This document shows positions 29,105 to 39,417 of a DNA stretch of 64,000 nucleotides, in pieces (the stretch's first letter is position 1; each line of letters begins with the position of its first letter). The DNA comes from Stutzerimonas frequens (GTDB taxonomy: Bacteria > Pseudomonadota > Gammaproteobacteria > Pseudomonadales > Pseudomonadaceae), in NCBI RefSeq assembly GCF_024448335.1, contig NZ_JAMOHM010000004.1, positions 310,001 through 374,000 of the forward strand. Direction: 5' to 3'. The notes beneath the pieces were generated by a model. It made no database searches. It saw only the letters and a list, made by a program, of their open reading frames with translations, and was not told where the DNA came from. The position numbers and the translations under genes are program-made.

Positions 29105-29692
29105 ATGCCCTTCACCCTGTCCGTGCCCTGCGAACTGCTGGAAGTCATCAGCAAGAGCCGTTTCCTGGCCAAGGCCGCACCGGTGCAAAGTCCGGAAGAA
29201 GCGCAGGCATTCATCCAGGCGGTCAGCGATCCGACCGCTACGCATAACTGCTGGGCGTGGAAGATCGGCAATCAATACCGCTTCAGCGATGACGGCGAGC
29301 CCGGCGGTACGGCGGGAAGACCAATGCTCACGGCCATAGAAGGGCAGGATTTCGATCGGGTTGCGGTGGTGGTGATCCGCTGGTTCGGCGGCATCAAGCT
29401 AGGCACCGGCGGCCTCGCCCGTGCCTACGGCGGCACCACCGCCAAATGTCTGCAGGCCGGTGAGCGCAGCGAGCTGGTTTCGCGCTCGCGCTGCCGCTGT
29501 CATTGCCGCTTCGCCGAACTGGCGCTGCTCAAGGCGCGCCTAGGCGATTTCGAAGCGCTGCTGGAAGCCGAGCATTTCGATGCCGAAGGCGTGACGCTGG
29601 AGATTGCCCTTCCCGCCGCTCAGCTGCAGCCGCTGGGCAGATTGCTTGCTGATATCACCCGCGGTCGTAGCCAGTTGGAAACGTCGGACTAG
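29105..29692 (+). CDS. yigZ: YigZ/IMPACT-family protein
   Basis: 195 residues. The UPF0029 N-terminal domain has KSRFLAKAAPV, FSDDGEPGGTAGRPML and VIRWFGGIKLGTGGLARAYG, and the C-terminal DUF1949 part follows (about 135-190). The family is related to eukaryotic IMPACT and may affect translation. The start at 29105 is the family N-terminus, although the frame is open from 28940. Confidence 0.9.
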   Translation: MPFTLSVPCELLEVISKSRFLAKAAPVQSPEEAQAFIQAVSDPTATHNCWAWKIGNQYRFSDDGEPGGTAGRPMLTAIEGQDFDRVAVVVIRWFGGIKLGTGGLARAYGGTTAKCLQAGERSELVSRSRCRCHCRFAELALLKARLGDFEALLEAEHFDAEGVTLEIALPAAQLQPLGRLLADITRGRSQLETSD

Positions 29693-31092
<1,400 letters not shown>

Positions 31093-31124
31093 GCCATTCG
31101 TCGGCGCAAGGCCGACCTGCGACA

Positions 31125-31149
31125 CCATGGCTCGCCACGCGAGCCATGG
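31125..31149. terminator. Terminator-like hairpin after adenine deaminase
   Basis: Perfect 10-bp stem CCATGGCTCG with 5-base loop, 33 bp after the adenine deaminase stop and before a small gene. No T run follows, so termination strength is uncertain. Confidence 0.5.
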
Positions 31150-31191
31150 CTGCGCCTAGACTGAGCGGCGCCAACTTGCGAGGAGATCGCC

Positions 31192-31356
31192 ATGAACATT
31201 CTCGTCCGCCGCCTGACGCCCTATCCCGACAGCGCCTGGCAGGTCTGCCTGGACCGCCAGCGCGTCACCTTCCGCAGCGAGGCTGAGGCACGCGCCTTCG
31301 TCGAAACCCTGCAGCGACGCCTGCAGGCGCCGCATCGCCTGCCACTGAGCGCCTGA
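31192..31356 (+). CDS. Small conserved-looking protein, 54 residues
   Basis: A 54-residue reading frame starting MNILVRRLTPYPDSAWQVCL, with a strong GAGGAG site 6 bp upstream and ending just before the convergent Bcr/CflA gene. Basic and helical in its second half (EAEARAFVETLQRRLQ). No family known to me. Ribosome site and codon pattern support it as real. Confidence 0.65.
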   Translation: MNILVRRLTPYPDSAWQVCLDRQRVTFRSEAEARAFVETLQRRLQAPHRLPLSA

Positions 31357-31360
31357 TACT

Positions 31361-32533
31361 TCACTCCGTGCTGGCGCGCGCCGTGCCATAGGCGACGAGC
31401 GTCGCCAGCAGCCCGCACAGGCTCATGATGGCCGCCAGCGGCACCGCTGTACCGTTGTGCAAAGCGCCTATCGCCGAAGCGGCAATCGCCGCGATGGCAA
31501 ACTGCAAACTGCCAAGCAGAGCCGAAGCACTGCCGGCATTGGCACGATGGTCGGCCATGGCGCAGGCGGTGGCGTTCGGCAACAGACAGCCCAGGCAGGA
31601 CACGCAGCAGAACAGCGGGATCAGCAACGGCCAGAGCGATTCGGGCTGCGCGGCGGCGACCGCCAGCAGCGCCAGCGCACTGCCGAAGAAGAACCACACC
31701 CAGCGCCGCACCCAGAATTCCGGCCCGCGCCAGCGCACCAGCCGCACGTTCACCTGCGCCATCAGAATGAAGCCCGCGGCATTGATGCCGAACAGCCAGC
31801 CGAAATGCTCGGGCTTGACGCCATACAGCTCGATGAAGACGAACGGCGAACCGGTGATGTAGGCGAACATCCCCGCCATGCACAGCGCGCCGGTCAGCAC
31901 GTGGCCCATGAAGAAGCGATCGCGGAACAGCCGCAGGTACTGTCCCAGCGCACCGGACATCGGCTGGCGCGGCAGCCCGGCCGGATAGGTTTCCGGTAGC
32001 GAGAGCGTGACCGCCACCAGGCAGATTGCGCTGAACAGCGTCAGCAGGATGAAGATCGATGGCCAACCGAAGGTCGCCAGCAACGCGCCGCCCGCCACTG
32101 GCGCAAGGATCGGCGCCAGGCCCATCACCAACATCAGCTGCGAGAACACCTTGGCGCTGGTCATCGGATCGCACAGGTCGCGCACCACGGCGCGCGCAAC
32201 CACCATACCGGCGCAGCCACCCAGCGCCTGCACGAAGCGCACGCCGATCAGCCAGTCCATGGACGGCGCGAAGGCGCTGGCCAGAGAGGCCAGGGTAAAC
32301 AGCGTCACGCCGACCAGCAGCGGCCCACGCCGCCCGTAGCGATCGGCCAGCGGGCCATAGACCAGCTGACCGATAGCCAGACCGATGAAATAGGCAGCCA
32401 GCGAAAGCTGTACGTGATCTACGCTGGTGCCGAACGACTCCGCCAGCAAGGGAAAGGCCGGCAGGTACATGTCGATGGCCAGGGGGCCGAACGCACTGAG
32501 CGCGCCCAGGATGAGGAGAATCCGCAGAGACAT
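31361..32533 (-). CDS. Bcr/CflA-family drug-resistance MFS transporter
   Basis: 390 residues with twelve hydrophobic segments. The family signature AIDMYLPAFP in helix 1 and the motif-A loop GPLADRYGRRGPLL are clear. A drug:H+ antiporter in the inner membrane. It is divergent from a TetR-type gene across a 205-bp gap with two palindromes, so TetR control is likely. It converges on the 54-residue gene with 4 bp between. Confidence 0.9.
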   Translation of the reverse strand: MSLRILLILGALSAFGPLAIDMYLPAFPLLAESFGTSVDHVQLSLAAYFIGLAIGQLVYGPLADRYGRRGPLLVGVTLFTLASLASAFAPSMDWLIGVRFVQALGGCAGMVVARAVVRDLCDPMTSAKVFSQLMLVMGLAPILAPVAGGALLATFGWPSIFILLTLFSAICLVAVTLSLPETYPAGLPRQPMSGALGQYLRLFRDRFFMGHVLTGALCMAGMFAYITGSPFVFIELYGVKPEHFGWLFGINAAGFILMAQVNVRLVRWRGPEFWVRRWVWFFFGSALALLAVAAAQPESLWPLLIPLFCCVSCLGCLLPNATACAMADHRANAGSASALLGSLQFAIAAIAASAIGALHNGTAVPLAAIMSLCGLLATLVAYGTARASTE

Positions 32534-32604
32534 CAGAAGCTCGCAAGCAGGAAAGAGAAGGAGGCGCGAGGGCCACTCGGTGGACCGTTACCTCGTTCGA
32601 GGGT

Positions 32605-32620
32605 TTGCACCGGCGTGCAA
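32605..32620. promoter_or_regulatory. Perfect palindrome, possible regulator site
   Basis: TTGCACCGGCGTGCAA is a perfect 16-bp palindrome in the gap between the divergent Bcr/CflA and TetR-type genes. Candidate operator, with no assigned protein. Confidence 0.45.
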
Positions 32621-32626
32621 GATGCT

Positions 32627-32651
32627 GTTACATACACCGCCGATTGTAAAC
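32627..32651. promoter_or_regulatory. TetR/AcrR-type operator candidate
   Basis: GTTACA and TGTAAAC arms at the two ends of a 25-bp element resemble the operators of AcrR/TtgR-type repressors. It lies 88 bp before the TetR start in the gap shared with the Bcr/CflA gene, so one repressor could govern both. Confidence 0.45.
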
Positions 32652-32738
32652 ATGCATCGCGACGAGATGCGCCGTTACACTGGCCGCCTCCAACGCTGCT
32701 GGACGCCCGAAGCAGCCGCTATCTGCCGAACCTGCCCC

Positions 32739-33386
32739 ATGCGCCGAACCAAAGAAGAAGCCGAGAAGACCCGCATCGCCATCCTCGCCTCCGCCGAGCG
32801 GCTGTTTCTGGACAAGGGCGTGGCCCACACCAGCCTCGACCAGATCGCCCGTGACGCCGGTGTGACGCGCGGCGCGGTGTACTGGCACTTCCAGAACAAG
32901 GCGCACCTGTTCCATGAAATGCTCAACCAGATTCGACTGCCACCGGAGCAGATGACCGAACGCCTGTGCAGCTGCAATCAGCAGCAACCGCTGCAGGCAC
33001 TGATCGCCCTGCGCAACCTGACGGTCGAGGCCATCAGCACCCTGGCCAGCAACGAGCAGAAGCGCCGGATCTTCACCATCCTGCTGCACAAGTGCGAGTT
33101 CACCGATGAATTGCGCGAAGCTGAAGAGCGTCACCACGCCTTCATCAACCAGTTCATCGATCTGTGCGAGAACCTGCTGCGCAACGCCTCGGCCTGCCTG
33201 CGCCCAGGCGTCACGCCGCGACTCGCCGCATTGTCGCTGCATGCCATGGTGGTCGGGCTGTTCACCGACTGGACGCGCGACACCGAGCTGTTCGCGCCGC
33301 AGGTCGATACCAAGGCGCTGATCGACCCACTGTTCCGCGGGCTGGTCCGCGACTGGCCGGACGATCCCGACCAGCCTGCCGCGTGA
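32739..33386 (+). CDS. TetR/AcrR-family repressor (TtgR-like)
   Basis: 215 residues. N-terminal HTH: MRRTKEEAEKTRIAILASAE then DQIARDAGVTRGAVYWHFQNK. The ligand domain has ILLHKCEFTDELREAEERH, a segment shared with TtgR/AcrR efflux repressors. The upstream frame is open, but the ATG at 32739 gives the standard family start. Its probable targets are the divergent Bcr/CflA pump gene and itself. No RND operon is adjacent. Confidence 0.88.
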   Translation: MRRTKEEAEKTRIAILASAERLFLDKGVAHTSLDQIARDAGVTRGAVYWHFQNKAHLFHEMLNQIRLPPEQMTERLCSCNQQQPLQALIALRNLTVEAISTLASNEQKRRIFTILLHKCEFTDELREAEERHHAFINQFIDLCENLLRNASACLRPGVTPRLAALSLHAMVVGLFTDWTRDTELFAPQVDTKALIDPLFRGLVRDWPDDPDQPAA

Positions 33387-33390
33387 GCGA

Positions 33391-33582
33391 TCAGCTCACC
33401 TGATAACCCTCTTCGCTGATCGCCTCGCGAATCGCCTGCTCGCCAGCGCTGCTCTGGACCTGCACGGTTCCGGCCGCCAGATCCACCTGCACCTGTGCCT
33501 GCGGGTCCAGCGCCTGGATGGCCTGGGTTACCGCACGCTCGCAGTGGCTGCAGGTCATTCCGCTCACGTTGAATACTTGCAT
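33391..33582 (-). CDS. copZ: Copper chaperone CopZ
   Basis: 63 residues, a single heavy-metal-associated domain with the Cu(I) motif GMTCSHC. It carries Cu(I) to CopA or buffers it. GAGAGA-type ribosome site. It is divergent from copA, and each has its own CueR-type promoter. Confidence 0.94.
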   Translation of the reverse strand: MQVFNVSGMTCSHCERAVTQAIQALDPQAQVQVDLAAGTVQVQSSAGEQAIREAISEEGYQVS

Positions 33583-33612
33583 CGTCTCTCTCCTCGACTG
33601 GTAGATGCGTGG

Positions 33613-33643
33613 ATTCTCGACCTTGCCACCTGGGCAAGGTCAA
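33613..33643 (-). promoter_or_regulatory. CueR-type promoter of copZ
   Basis: On the minus strand, -35 TTGACC and -10 GAGAAT are separated by 19 bp. The spacer is filled by a perfect 9-5-9 palindrome (GACCTTGCC ... GGCAAGGTC, 33619-33641). The long spacer with an inverted repeat is the hallmark of MerR/CueR activated promoters. Confidence 0.88.
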
Positions 33644-33669
33644 GGCACCTGCTGTCGCAGATCATGGTG

Positions 33670-33700
33670 TTGACCTTGCCACAGGGTTAAGGTCGATCCT
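33670..33700 (+). promoter_or_regulatory. CueR-type promoter of copA-cueR
   Basis: -35 TTGACC and -10 GATCCT with a 19-bp spacer. The inverted repeat GACCTTGCC-ACAGG-GTTAAGGTC (33672-33694) matches the copZ site on one arm and is degenerate on the other. It ends 30 bp before the copA start. Confidence 0.85.
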
Positions 33701-33730
33701 GCAGCCATCGCAATCCGAGGAGTCACTGCC

Positions 33731-36109
33731 ATGTCCAGCGCCACCCATACGCTGCCGGTCAGCGGTATGACCTGCGCCAGCTGCGCCGGTCGCGTCGAGC
33801 GCGCCCTGCTCAAGGTGCCGGGCGTCACCACGGCCAACGTCAACCTGGCCAACGAACAGGTGCGTATCGAAGGCGATGACCTGGGCGTGGCAACGCTGAT
33901 CGAGGCCGTGGAAAAGGCCGGCTACGGCGTGCCTGTGCAGAACATCGAGCTGAACATCGAAGGCATGACCTGCGCCAGCTGCGTCGGCCGGGTCGAACGC
34001 GCCCTGCTCAAGGTGCCCGGCGTGCGCAGCGCCGCGGTGAACCTGGCCAGCGAGCGCGCGCATGTCGAGGTGATCGGCACGCCGGACCCCGCCGTGCTGA
34101 TCCAGGCGATCGAGGCCACCGGCTACAAGGCGAGCGCCGGCGACCAGCAGCGCCCCGAACAGGATGCCGCGCGACGCCTGCAGCGTGAACGCTGGGCGGT
34201 GATCGCGGCCCTGCTGCTGGCCGCACCGCTGGTGCTGCCGATGTTCGCCGAGCTGTTCGGCGGCCACTGGATGCTGCCGGCATGGATTCAGTTCCTGCTC
34301 GCCACGCCGGTGCAGTTCATCCTCGGCGCACGCTTCTACGTCGCCGGCTGGAAGGCGGTGCGCGCCGGTGCCGGCAACATGGACCTGCTGGTCGCCATCG
34401 GCACCAGCGCCGGTTACGGCCTGAGCCTTTATCAATGGTGGGCGACGCCGGCCGGGCAGATGCCGCACCTGTATTTCGAGGCCTCGGCGGTGGTCATCGC
34501 CCTGGTACTGCTGGGCAAGTACCTGGAGAGCCGCGCCAAGCGCCAGACCAGCGCGGCGATCCGGGCGCTGGAAGCCTTGCGTCCGGACCGCGCGACACGG
34601 GTAGTCGAAGGCCGCGAGGAAGATGTTGCCATCGCCGCGCTGCGCCTCGGCGATCTGGTACTGGTCCGCCCCGGTGAGCGTTTCCCGGTGGATGGCGAAG
34701 TGGTCGAGGGCGAAAGCCAGGCCGACGAAGCGCTGATCAGCGGCGAGAGCCTGCCAGTGAACAAGGCGCCGGGCGACCGCATCACCGGTGGCGCGATCAA
34801 TGGCGAGGGTCGGCTGCTGGTGCGCACCACCGCGCTCGGTGGCGAGACCGTGCTGGCGCGGATCATCCGCTTGGTGGAAGACGCCCAGGCGGCCAAGGCG
34901 CCGATCCAGAAGCTGGTGGACAAGGTCAGCCAGGTGTTCGTCCCGGCGGTGCTGGTGATCGCCGTGTTCACCCTGATCGGCTGGCTGCTCACTGGCGCGC
35001 CGGTCGAGGTCGCGCTGATCAACGCCGTGGCCGTGCTGGTCATCGCCTGCCCCTGCGCCCTCGGCCTGGCGACGCCGGCGGCGATCATGGCCGGCACTGG
35101 CGTGGCGGCACGCCACGGCATCCTGATCAAGGACGCCGAGGCGCTGGAAGTCGCCCATGCTGTGAATGCCGTGGCCTTCGACAAGACCGGCACGCTTACC
35201 TCGGGCAAGCCGCAGATCATCCACCTGCATGCCGTGGACGGCGACGAAGCGCGGATCCTGCGCCTGGCCGGCGCCCTGCAGCGCGGCAGTGAACACCCGC
35301 TGGCGCGTGCCGTGCTGGAGCGCTGCGAAGCCGACGGCATCACGGTGCCGGATGTGCAGAAGAGCCAGGCCCTGAGCGGCCGCGGCATCGCCGGCACGCT
35401 GGATGGCCAGCAGCTGGCGCTGGGCAACCGGCGCATGCTCGAAGAGTACGGCCTGCAGCCGGGCGAGCTGCTGGACACCGCCCAGTGCTGGGAAGCCGAG
35501 GGCCGCACCCTCTCCTGGCTGGTGGAACAAGCGCCCGAGCCGCGCATCCTCGGTCTGTTCGCTTTCGGTGACAGCCTCAAGGACGGCGCCGCCGCGGCGA
35601 TTGCCGGGCTTGCGGCGCGGCATATCCGCAGCCACCTGATCACCGGCGACAACCGTGGCAGCGCGCGAGTGGTGGCCGAAGCGCTGCACATCGATGACGT
35701 GCATGCCGAGGTGCTGCCGGCGGACAAAGCGGCCACCGTGGCCGAGCTGAAGAAGGGCGGCGCCGTGGTGGCGATGGTCGGCGACGGCATCAACGATGCC
35801 CCGGCCCTGGCCGCGGCGGATGTCGGCATCGCCATGGGCGGCGGCACCGACGTGGCCATGCACGCCGCCGGCATCACCCTGATGCGCGGCGATCCGCGCC
35901 TGGTGCCGGCCGCGCTGGAGATCAGCCGGCGCACCTACCGCAAGATCCAGCAGAACCTGTTCTGGGCCTTCATCTACAACCTGGTGGGCATTCCGCTCGC
36001 CGCCTTCGGCTTTCTCAGCCCGGTGGTGGCCGGTGCGGCGATGGCCCTGTCGAGCGTCAGCGTGCTGAGCAACGCCCTGCTGCTGCGTTCTTGGAAACCG
36101 GAAGAATGA
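33731..36109 (+). CDS. copA: Cu(I)-exporting P1B-type ATPase
   Basis: 792 residues. Two N-terminal metal-binding domains (GMTCASC at 13-18 and again near 80), eight membrane segments, the CPC ion site at 440-442, the phosphorylated D484 in DKTGT, SEHPLA, and [16 protein letters not shown]. Exports Cu(I) from cytoplasm to periplasm. First gene of copA-cueR, 13 bp before cueR. The opposite strand is also open along nearly all of it, which is a composition artefact. Confidence 0.97.
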   Translation: MSSATHTLPVSGMTCASCAGRVERALLKVPGVTTANVNLANEQVRIEGDDLGVATLIEAVEKAGYGVPVQNIELNIEGMTCASCVGRVERALLKVPGVRSAAVNLASERAHVEVIGTPDPAVLIQAIEATGYKASAGDQQRPEQDAARRLQRERWAVIAALLLAAPLVLPMFAELFGGHWMLPAWIQFLLATPVQFILGARFYVAGWKAVRAGAGNMDLLVAIGTSAGYGLSLYQWWATPAGQMPHLYFEASAVVIALVLLGKYLESRAKRQTSAAIRALEALRPDRATRVVEGREEDVAIAALRLGDLVLVRPGERFPVDGEVVEGESQADEALISGESLPVNKAPGDRITGGAINGEGRLLVRTTALGGETVLARIIRLVEDAQAAKAPIQKLVDKVSQVFVPAVLVIAVFTLIGWLLTGAPVEVALINAVAVLVIACPCALGLATPAAIMAGTGVAARHGILIKDAEALEVAHAVNAVAFDKTGTLTSGKPQIIHLHAVDGDEARILRLAGALQRGSEHPLARAVLERCEADGITVPDVQKSQALSGRGIAGTLDGQQLALGNRRMLEEYGLQPGELLDTAQCWEAEGRTLSWLVEQAPEPRILGLFAFGDSLKDGAAAAIAGLAARHIRSHLITGDNRGSARVVAEALHIDDVHAEVLPADKAATVAELKKGGAVVAMVGDGINDAPALAAADVGIAMGGGTDVAMHAAGITLMRGDPRLVPAALEISRRTYRKIQQNLFWAFIYNLVGIPLAAFGFLSPVVAGAAMALSSVSVLSNALLLRSWKPEE

Positions 36110-36122
36110 TCGGGAGCACGCC

Positions 36123-36563
36123 ATGAACATCGGTCAGGCCGCCAAGCACAGCGGCCTCACGGCGAAGATGATCCGCTACTACGAATCCATCGGCCTGCTC
36201 ACGCCCGCCGGGCGCGGCGCCAATGGCTACCGACATTACAACGAGCGCGACCTGCACCAGCTGGCGTTCATCCGCCGCGCCCGTGACCTGGGCTTCTCGC
36301 TGGAAGAGGTCGGCAAGCTGTTGGCGCTGTGGCAGGACCGCCAGCGCGCCAGTGCCGACGTGAAGGCCCTGGCCGGCGCGCATATCGACGAGCTGAACCG
36401 CAAGATCGCCGAACTGGTCGGCCTGCGCGACACGCTGCAGGAGCTGGTCGACCACTGCCAGGGCGATGATCGCCCGGACTGCCCGATTCTGCAGGGCATC
36501 GAGAGCGGCTGCTGCGTCCGCCCTGAGCAGGCGCCGTCACCGCTCACGCGCAACAAGACCTGA
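36123..36563 (+). CDS. cueR: CueR, Cu(I)-responsive MerR-family activator
   Basis: 146 residues. MerR HTH (MNIGQAAKHSGLTAKMIRYY), dimerisation helix, and the two Cu(I)-ligand cysteines C112 and C120 in the order HCQGDDRPDCPIL, the same numbering as in E. coli CueR. S77 instead of a cysteine there fits monovalent-metal sensing. It activates the two divergent promoters described upstream. A 24-bp inverted repeat overlaps its stop codon. Confidence 0.95.
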   Translation: MNIGQAAKHSGLTAKMIRYYESIGLLTPAGRGANGYRHYNERDLHQLAFIRRARDLGFSLEEVGKLLALWQDRQRASADVKALAGAHIDELNRKIAELVGLRDTLQELVDHCQGDDRPDCPILQGIESGCCVRPEQAPSPLTRNKT

Positions 36564-36579
36564 CCGATCGGACAGGTCT
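36556..36579. terminator. Inverted repeat overlapping the cueR stop
   Basis: AGACCTG-A-CCGATCGG-A-CAGGTCT, a near-perfect 24-bp palindrome running through the cueR stop codon. It could end the copA-cueR transcript, or serve as a binding site. No T run. Confidence 0.45.
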
Positions 36580-36633
36580 GGTTCGGCGTTGGGAAGCGTT
36601 CATCCGGCGCTACGACCGTTCCTCGCTTTACAT

Positions 36634-36660
36634 TCAAGTTCGTATGCATCCGGCCGAAAG
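36634..36660 (+). promoter_or_regulatory. Sigma-28 (FliA) promoter for the HBM chemoreceptor
   Basis: TCAAGTTC-N11-GCCGAAAG. Pseudomonas FliA promoters read TCAAG(T)-N12-GCCGATA, and the spacing here is exact. It ends 70 bp before the chemoreceptor ATG, so expression is expected with late flagellar genes. Confidence 0.75.
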
Positions 36661-36730
36661 CGCTGCGGTATACGAGCCTCGCCCTGCGGCGTCGACTCGG
36701 ACCGACTACTTCGCTTTCGCTTGGAGTGCC

Positions 36731-38653
36731 ATGAACAACTGGTTTGCAAACATCGGGGTCAGCAGGAAGCTCACGCTGGGCTTCGCCACCGTCCTGATAC
36801 TCACCATCGTCCTCGCCTGGAACGGCTGGGGCAGCCTGGACAGCGTCATCCAGCGCAGCGGACTGATGACCGAAATATCCCAGCTGAACAAGACCCTCAC
36901 CGACCTGCGCATCGCCCGCCTGCAATTCATGCTGGCCAGTGGCGACAACGAGTCCACCAAGCGGCTGGACAACAACCTGGGCATCTACCTCTCCCAGCAG
37001 ACCAAGCTGCTGGAGACCTTCGAGCACCCGGACGACGTCGCCCAGCTGAAGGAACAGGCCGGCTACAACGCCCAGTACCAGAACTCGCTGGACGACATGC
37101 GCAAGGGCTACGCCCAGGCCAACGCCGCGCGCACCACCATCGACGGCGCCGCCGCGCGCCTGGCTGAGCTGAACGCTGGGGTAACCCGCCAGGTGCTGCA
37201 GCTGGCGGAGTATGACGAAGGGCGCTTCGCGCAATACCAGGCTATCACCCGCATCGAAGATGACGTGCAGCGCGCCCAATACCTGCTGCGCGTCTACATG
37301 GCGACTCCCGGTGCCGAGGCGGCCAAGGCCGTCTACGCACAACTGGATGCTGCCCAGGCCACGCTGGATCGCCATGCCGCCGCGCTCGATGCCGACCACG
37401 CGGCGACGCTGCAGCAGATCCGTGCCGTGCTCGGCGAGTACCGCGACGCCATCGAATCGCTGGAGAAGGCCACCCTGGCAATCGCCAAGGCGCGCCAGGA
37501 GATGACCGATCAGCAGAAGGAAATCGTCCGCATCAGCGACTCGCTCTACCAGCTTCAGCTCGACCTGCTCGCCGTGGAAAGCGCCGCCGCGCGTACACGC
37601 CTGATCGTCAGCGCCTTGCTGGCGCTGGTGCTGGGCATACTGGCCGCCTGGCTGATCACCCGGCAGATCATCCTGCCGCTGCGTGCCACCCTGGCCGACG
37701 TCGAGCGCATCGCCTCCGGCGACCTCAGCGCCACCGCACAGATTCAGCGCCGCGACGAGCTGGGCGTGCTGCAGCGCGGCATCCAGCAGATGGGCGCGAC
37801 CCTGCGCGAACTGATCGGCGGCATCCGCGATGGCGTCAGCCAGATCAGCGCTGCCGCCGAGGAGCTTTCGGCGGTCACCCAGCAGACCAGCGCCGGCGTG
37901 AACAGCCAGAAGGAAGAAACCGACCAGGTCGCTACCGCCATGCACGAGATGTCGGCCACCGTTCAGGAGGTGGCGCGCAATGCCGAGCAGGCCGCGCTGG
38001 CCGCCACCGAAGCGGATGGCGAAGCCCGCGAAGGCGATCGCGTGGTCACCGAGGTGGTCACGCAGATCGAACGCATGGCCAGCGCCGTGGTGCGCTCCAG
38101 CGAGGCGATGACGGCGCTACAGGAAGAAAGCGACAAGATCGGCAGTGTGATGAACGTGATCCGCGCCGTGGCCGAGCAGACCAACCTGCTGGCACTCAAC
38201 GCCGCCATCGAGGCTGCCCGCGCCGGCGAGGCCGGTCGCGGCTTCGCCGTGGTCGCCGACGAGGTGCGCGGCCTGGCGCAGCGCACGCAGAAGTCCACCG
38301 AGGAAATCGAAGGGCTGGTCGCCGCGCTACAGAACGGCACCCAGCAGGTCGCCGCGATCATGCATACCAGCCGCGACCTGACCGACAGTGGCGTCGAGCT
38401 GGCGCGCCGTGCCGGTGCGTCGCTGGGCAGCATCACCCGCACCGTGTCGAACATCCAGGCGATGAACCAGCAGATCGCCGCGGCCGCCGAGGAGCAGAGC
38501 GCGGTGGCCGAGGAGATCAGCCGCAGCGTGGTGAACGTGCGCGATGTGTCGGAACACACCGCCGCCGCCAGCGAGGAAACCGCGGCGTCGAGCACCGAGC
38601 TGGCCCGTCTGGGTGGTCAGTTGCAGTCGATGGTGAGCCGCTTCCGGCTCTGA
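36731..38653 (+). CDS. Methyl-accepting chemotaxis protein with HBM-type sensor (McpS-like)
   Basis: 640 residues. TM1 at about 10-30, a long all-helical periplasmic domain (about 31-290) resembling the helical bimodular (HBM) sensor of McpS, TM2 near 292-312, a HAMP domain, then the MCP signalling domain with hairpin tip [19 protein letters not shown]. McpS binds TCA intermediates, and ligand here is unproven. Preceded by a sigma-28-like promoter. The frame extends upstream to 36644, but the ATG at 36731 starts the family sequence. Confidence 0.9.
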   Translation: MNNWFANIGVSRKLTLGFATVLILTIVLAWNGWGSLDSVIQRSGLMTEISQLNKTLTDLRIARLQFMLASGDNESTKRLDNNLGIYLSQQTKLLETFEHPDDVAQLKEQAGYNAQYQNSLDDMRKGYAQANAARTTIDGAAARLAELNAGVTRQVLQLAEYDEGRFAQYQAITRIEDDVQRAQYLLRVYMATPGAEAAKAVYAQLDAAQATLDRHAAALDADHAATLQQIRAVLGEYRDAIESLEKATLAIAKARQEMTDQQKEIVRISDSLYQLQLDLLAVESAAARTRLIVSALLALVLGILAAWLITRQIILPLRATLADVERIASGDLSATAQIQRRDELGVLQRGIQQMGATLRELIGGIRDGVSQISAAAEELSAVTQQTSAGVNSQKEETDQVATAMHEMSATVQEVARNAEQAALAATEADGEAREGDRVVTEVVTQIERMASAVVRSSEAMTALQEESDKIGSVMNVIRAVAEQTNLLALNAAIEAARAGEAGRGFAVVADEVRGLAQRTQKSTEEIEGLVAALQNGTQQVAAIMHTSRDLTDSGVELARRAGASLGSITRTVSNIQAMNQQIAAAAEEQSAVAEEISRSVVNVRDVSEHTAAASEETAASSTELARLGGQLQSMVSRFRL

Positions 38654-38668
38654 CGGAACGCCGAAGCG

Positions 38669-38697
38669 CCCCGCGAGGCAGGCCCTGCCTCGCGGGG
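38669..38697. terminator. Bidirectional terminator
   Basis: Perfect 14-bp stem (CCCCGCGAGGCAGG) around a one-base centre, in the 52-bp gap between the convergent chemoreceptor and bacterioferritin genes. Very stable, no T run. Confidence 0.7.
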
Positions 38698-38705
38698 TGG
38701 AAGGC

Positions 38706-39173
38706 TCAGCTGGCCTGGGATTGCAGGTAGTTCTGCAGACCGATGCGGTCGATCAGGCCGAGCTGCTGCTCGAGCCAGTAGGCGTGGTCTTCCTCGGTGT
38801 CGTGCAGCTGCAGCGCCAGCATGTCACGGGTCGGGTAGTCACCGTGCTGTTCGGCCAGCGCGATGCCCTGGGCCAGCGCGGCGCGCACCTTGTACTCCAG
38901 CGCCAGGTCGTTGCGCAGCATGTCCGGCACGCTGTGCCCCGGGTTGATCGGTTCCGGCGTCATGTCCGGGGTGCCTTCGAGAAAGAGGATGCGCTTGAGC
39001 AGGGCATCGGCGTGCTGCGTCTCCTCCTCCATCTCGTGGTTGATGCGCTCGTAGAGCTTGCTGAAGCCCCAGTCGGCATACATCCGCGAATGCAGGAAAT
39101 ACTGATCGCGCGCCGCCAGTTCGCCGCGCAACAGCTCCTTCAGATAGTCGATTACCGGTGCCTGGCCTTGCAT
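38706..39173 (-). CDS. bfrA: Bacterioferritin-family iron-storage protein (FtnA/BfrA type)
   Basis: 155 residues. Ferroxidase ligands E18, E51, H54, E127 and H130 are present. Residue 52, methionine (haem ligand) in haem-binding bacterioferritins, is threonine (EETQH), as in P. aeruginosa FtnA, so this subunit probably does not bind haem by itself. Stores iron as a ferric mineral in a 24-mer. It faces the chemoreceptor gene across a strong hairpin. Confidence 0.92.
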   Translation of the reverse strand: MQGQAPVIDYLKELLRGELAARDQYFLHSRMYADWGFSKLYERINHEMEEETQHADALLKRILFLEGTPDMTPEPINPGHSVPDMLRNDLALEYKVRAALAQGIALAEQHGDYPTRDMLALQLHDTEEDHAYWLEQQLGLIDRIGLQNYLQSQAS

Positions 39174-39417
39174 TGCGTATTCCCCATGAGTGATGCGCCT
39201 TCAACAGCGGGCAAGCATCCCCGCTGAGTTCACGACGGTCAAGCGCTGCAAAGACGCAGCCGCTCATGCGTCAGTGTGGCAGAGCATTGGCGAAAATCGA
39301 CCACCCGGTCACCCCGTTGGCAACAATTTGCCGCCGAACTCCTGCGCCGACGCAGGGCTCTACTGTCAGTCCCAACGGGCGTCAGCGCGCCCGCAACGCG
39401 AGCAGCCAGGAGCCCCG

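Noticed and set aside
33662-36130. An 822-codon open frame antisense to copA
   Set aside because: High-GC codon bias of copA keeps the opposite frame open. The protein is His/Gln/Ala-rich with no domain, and copA has complete motifs.
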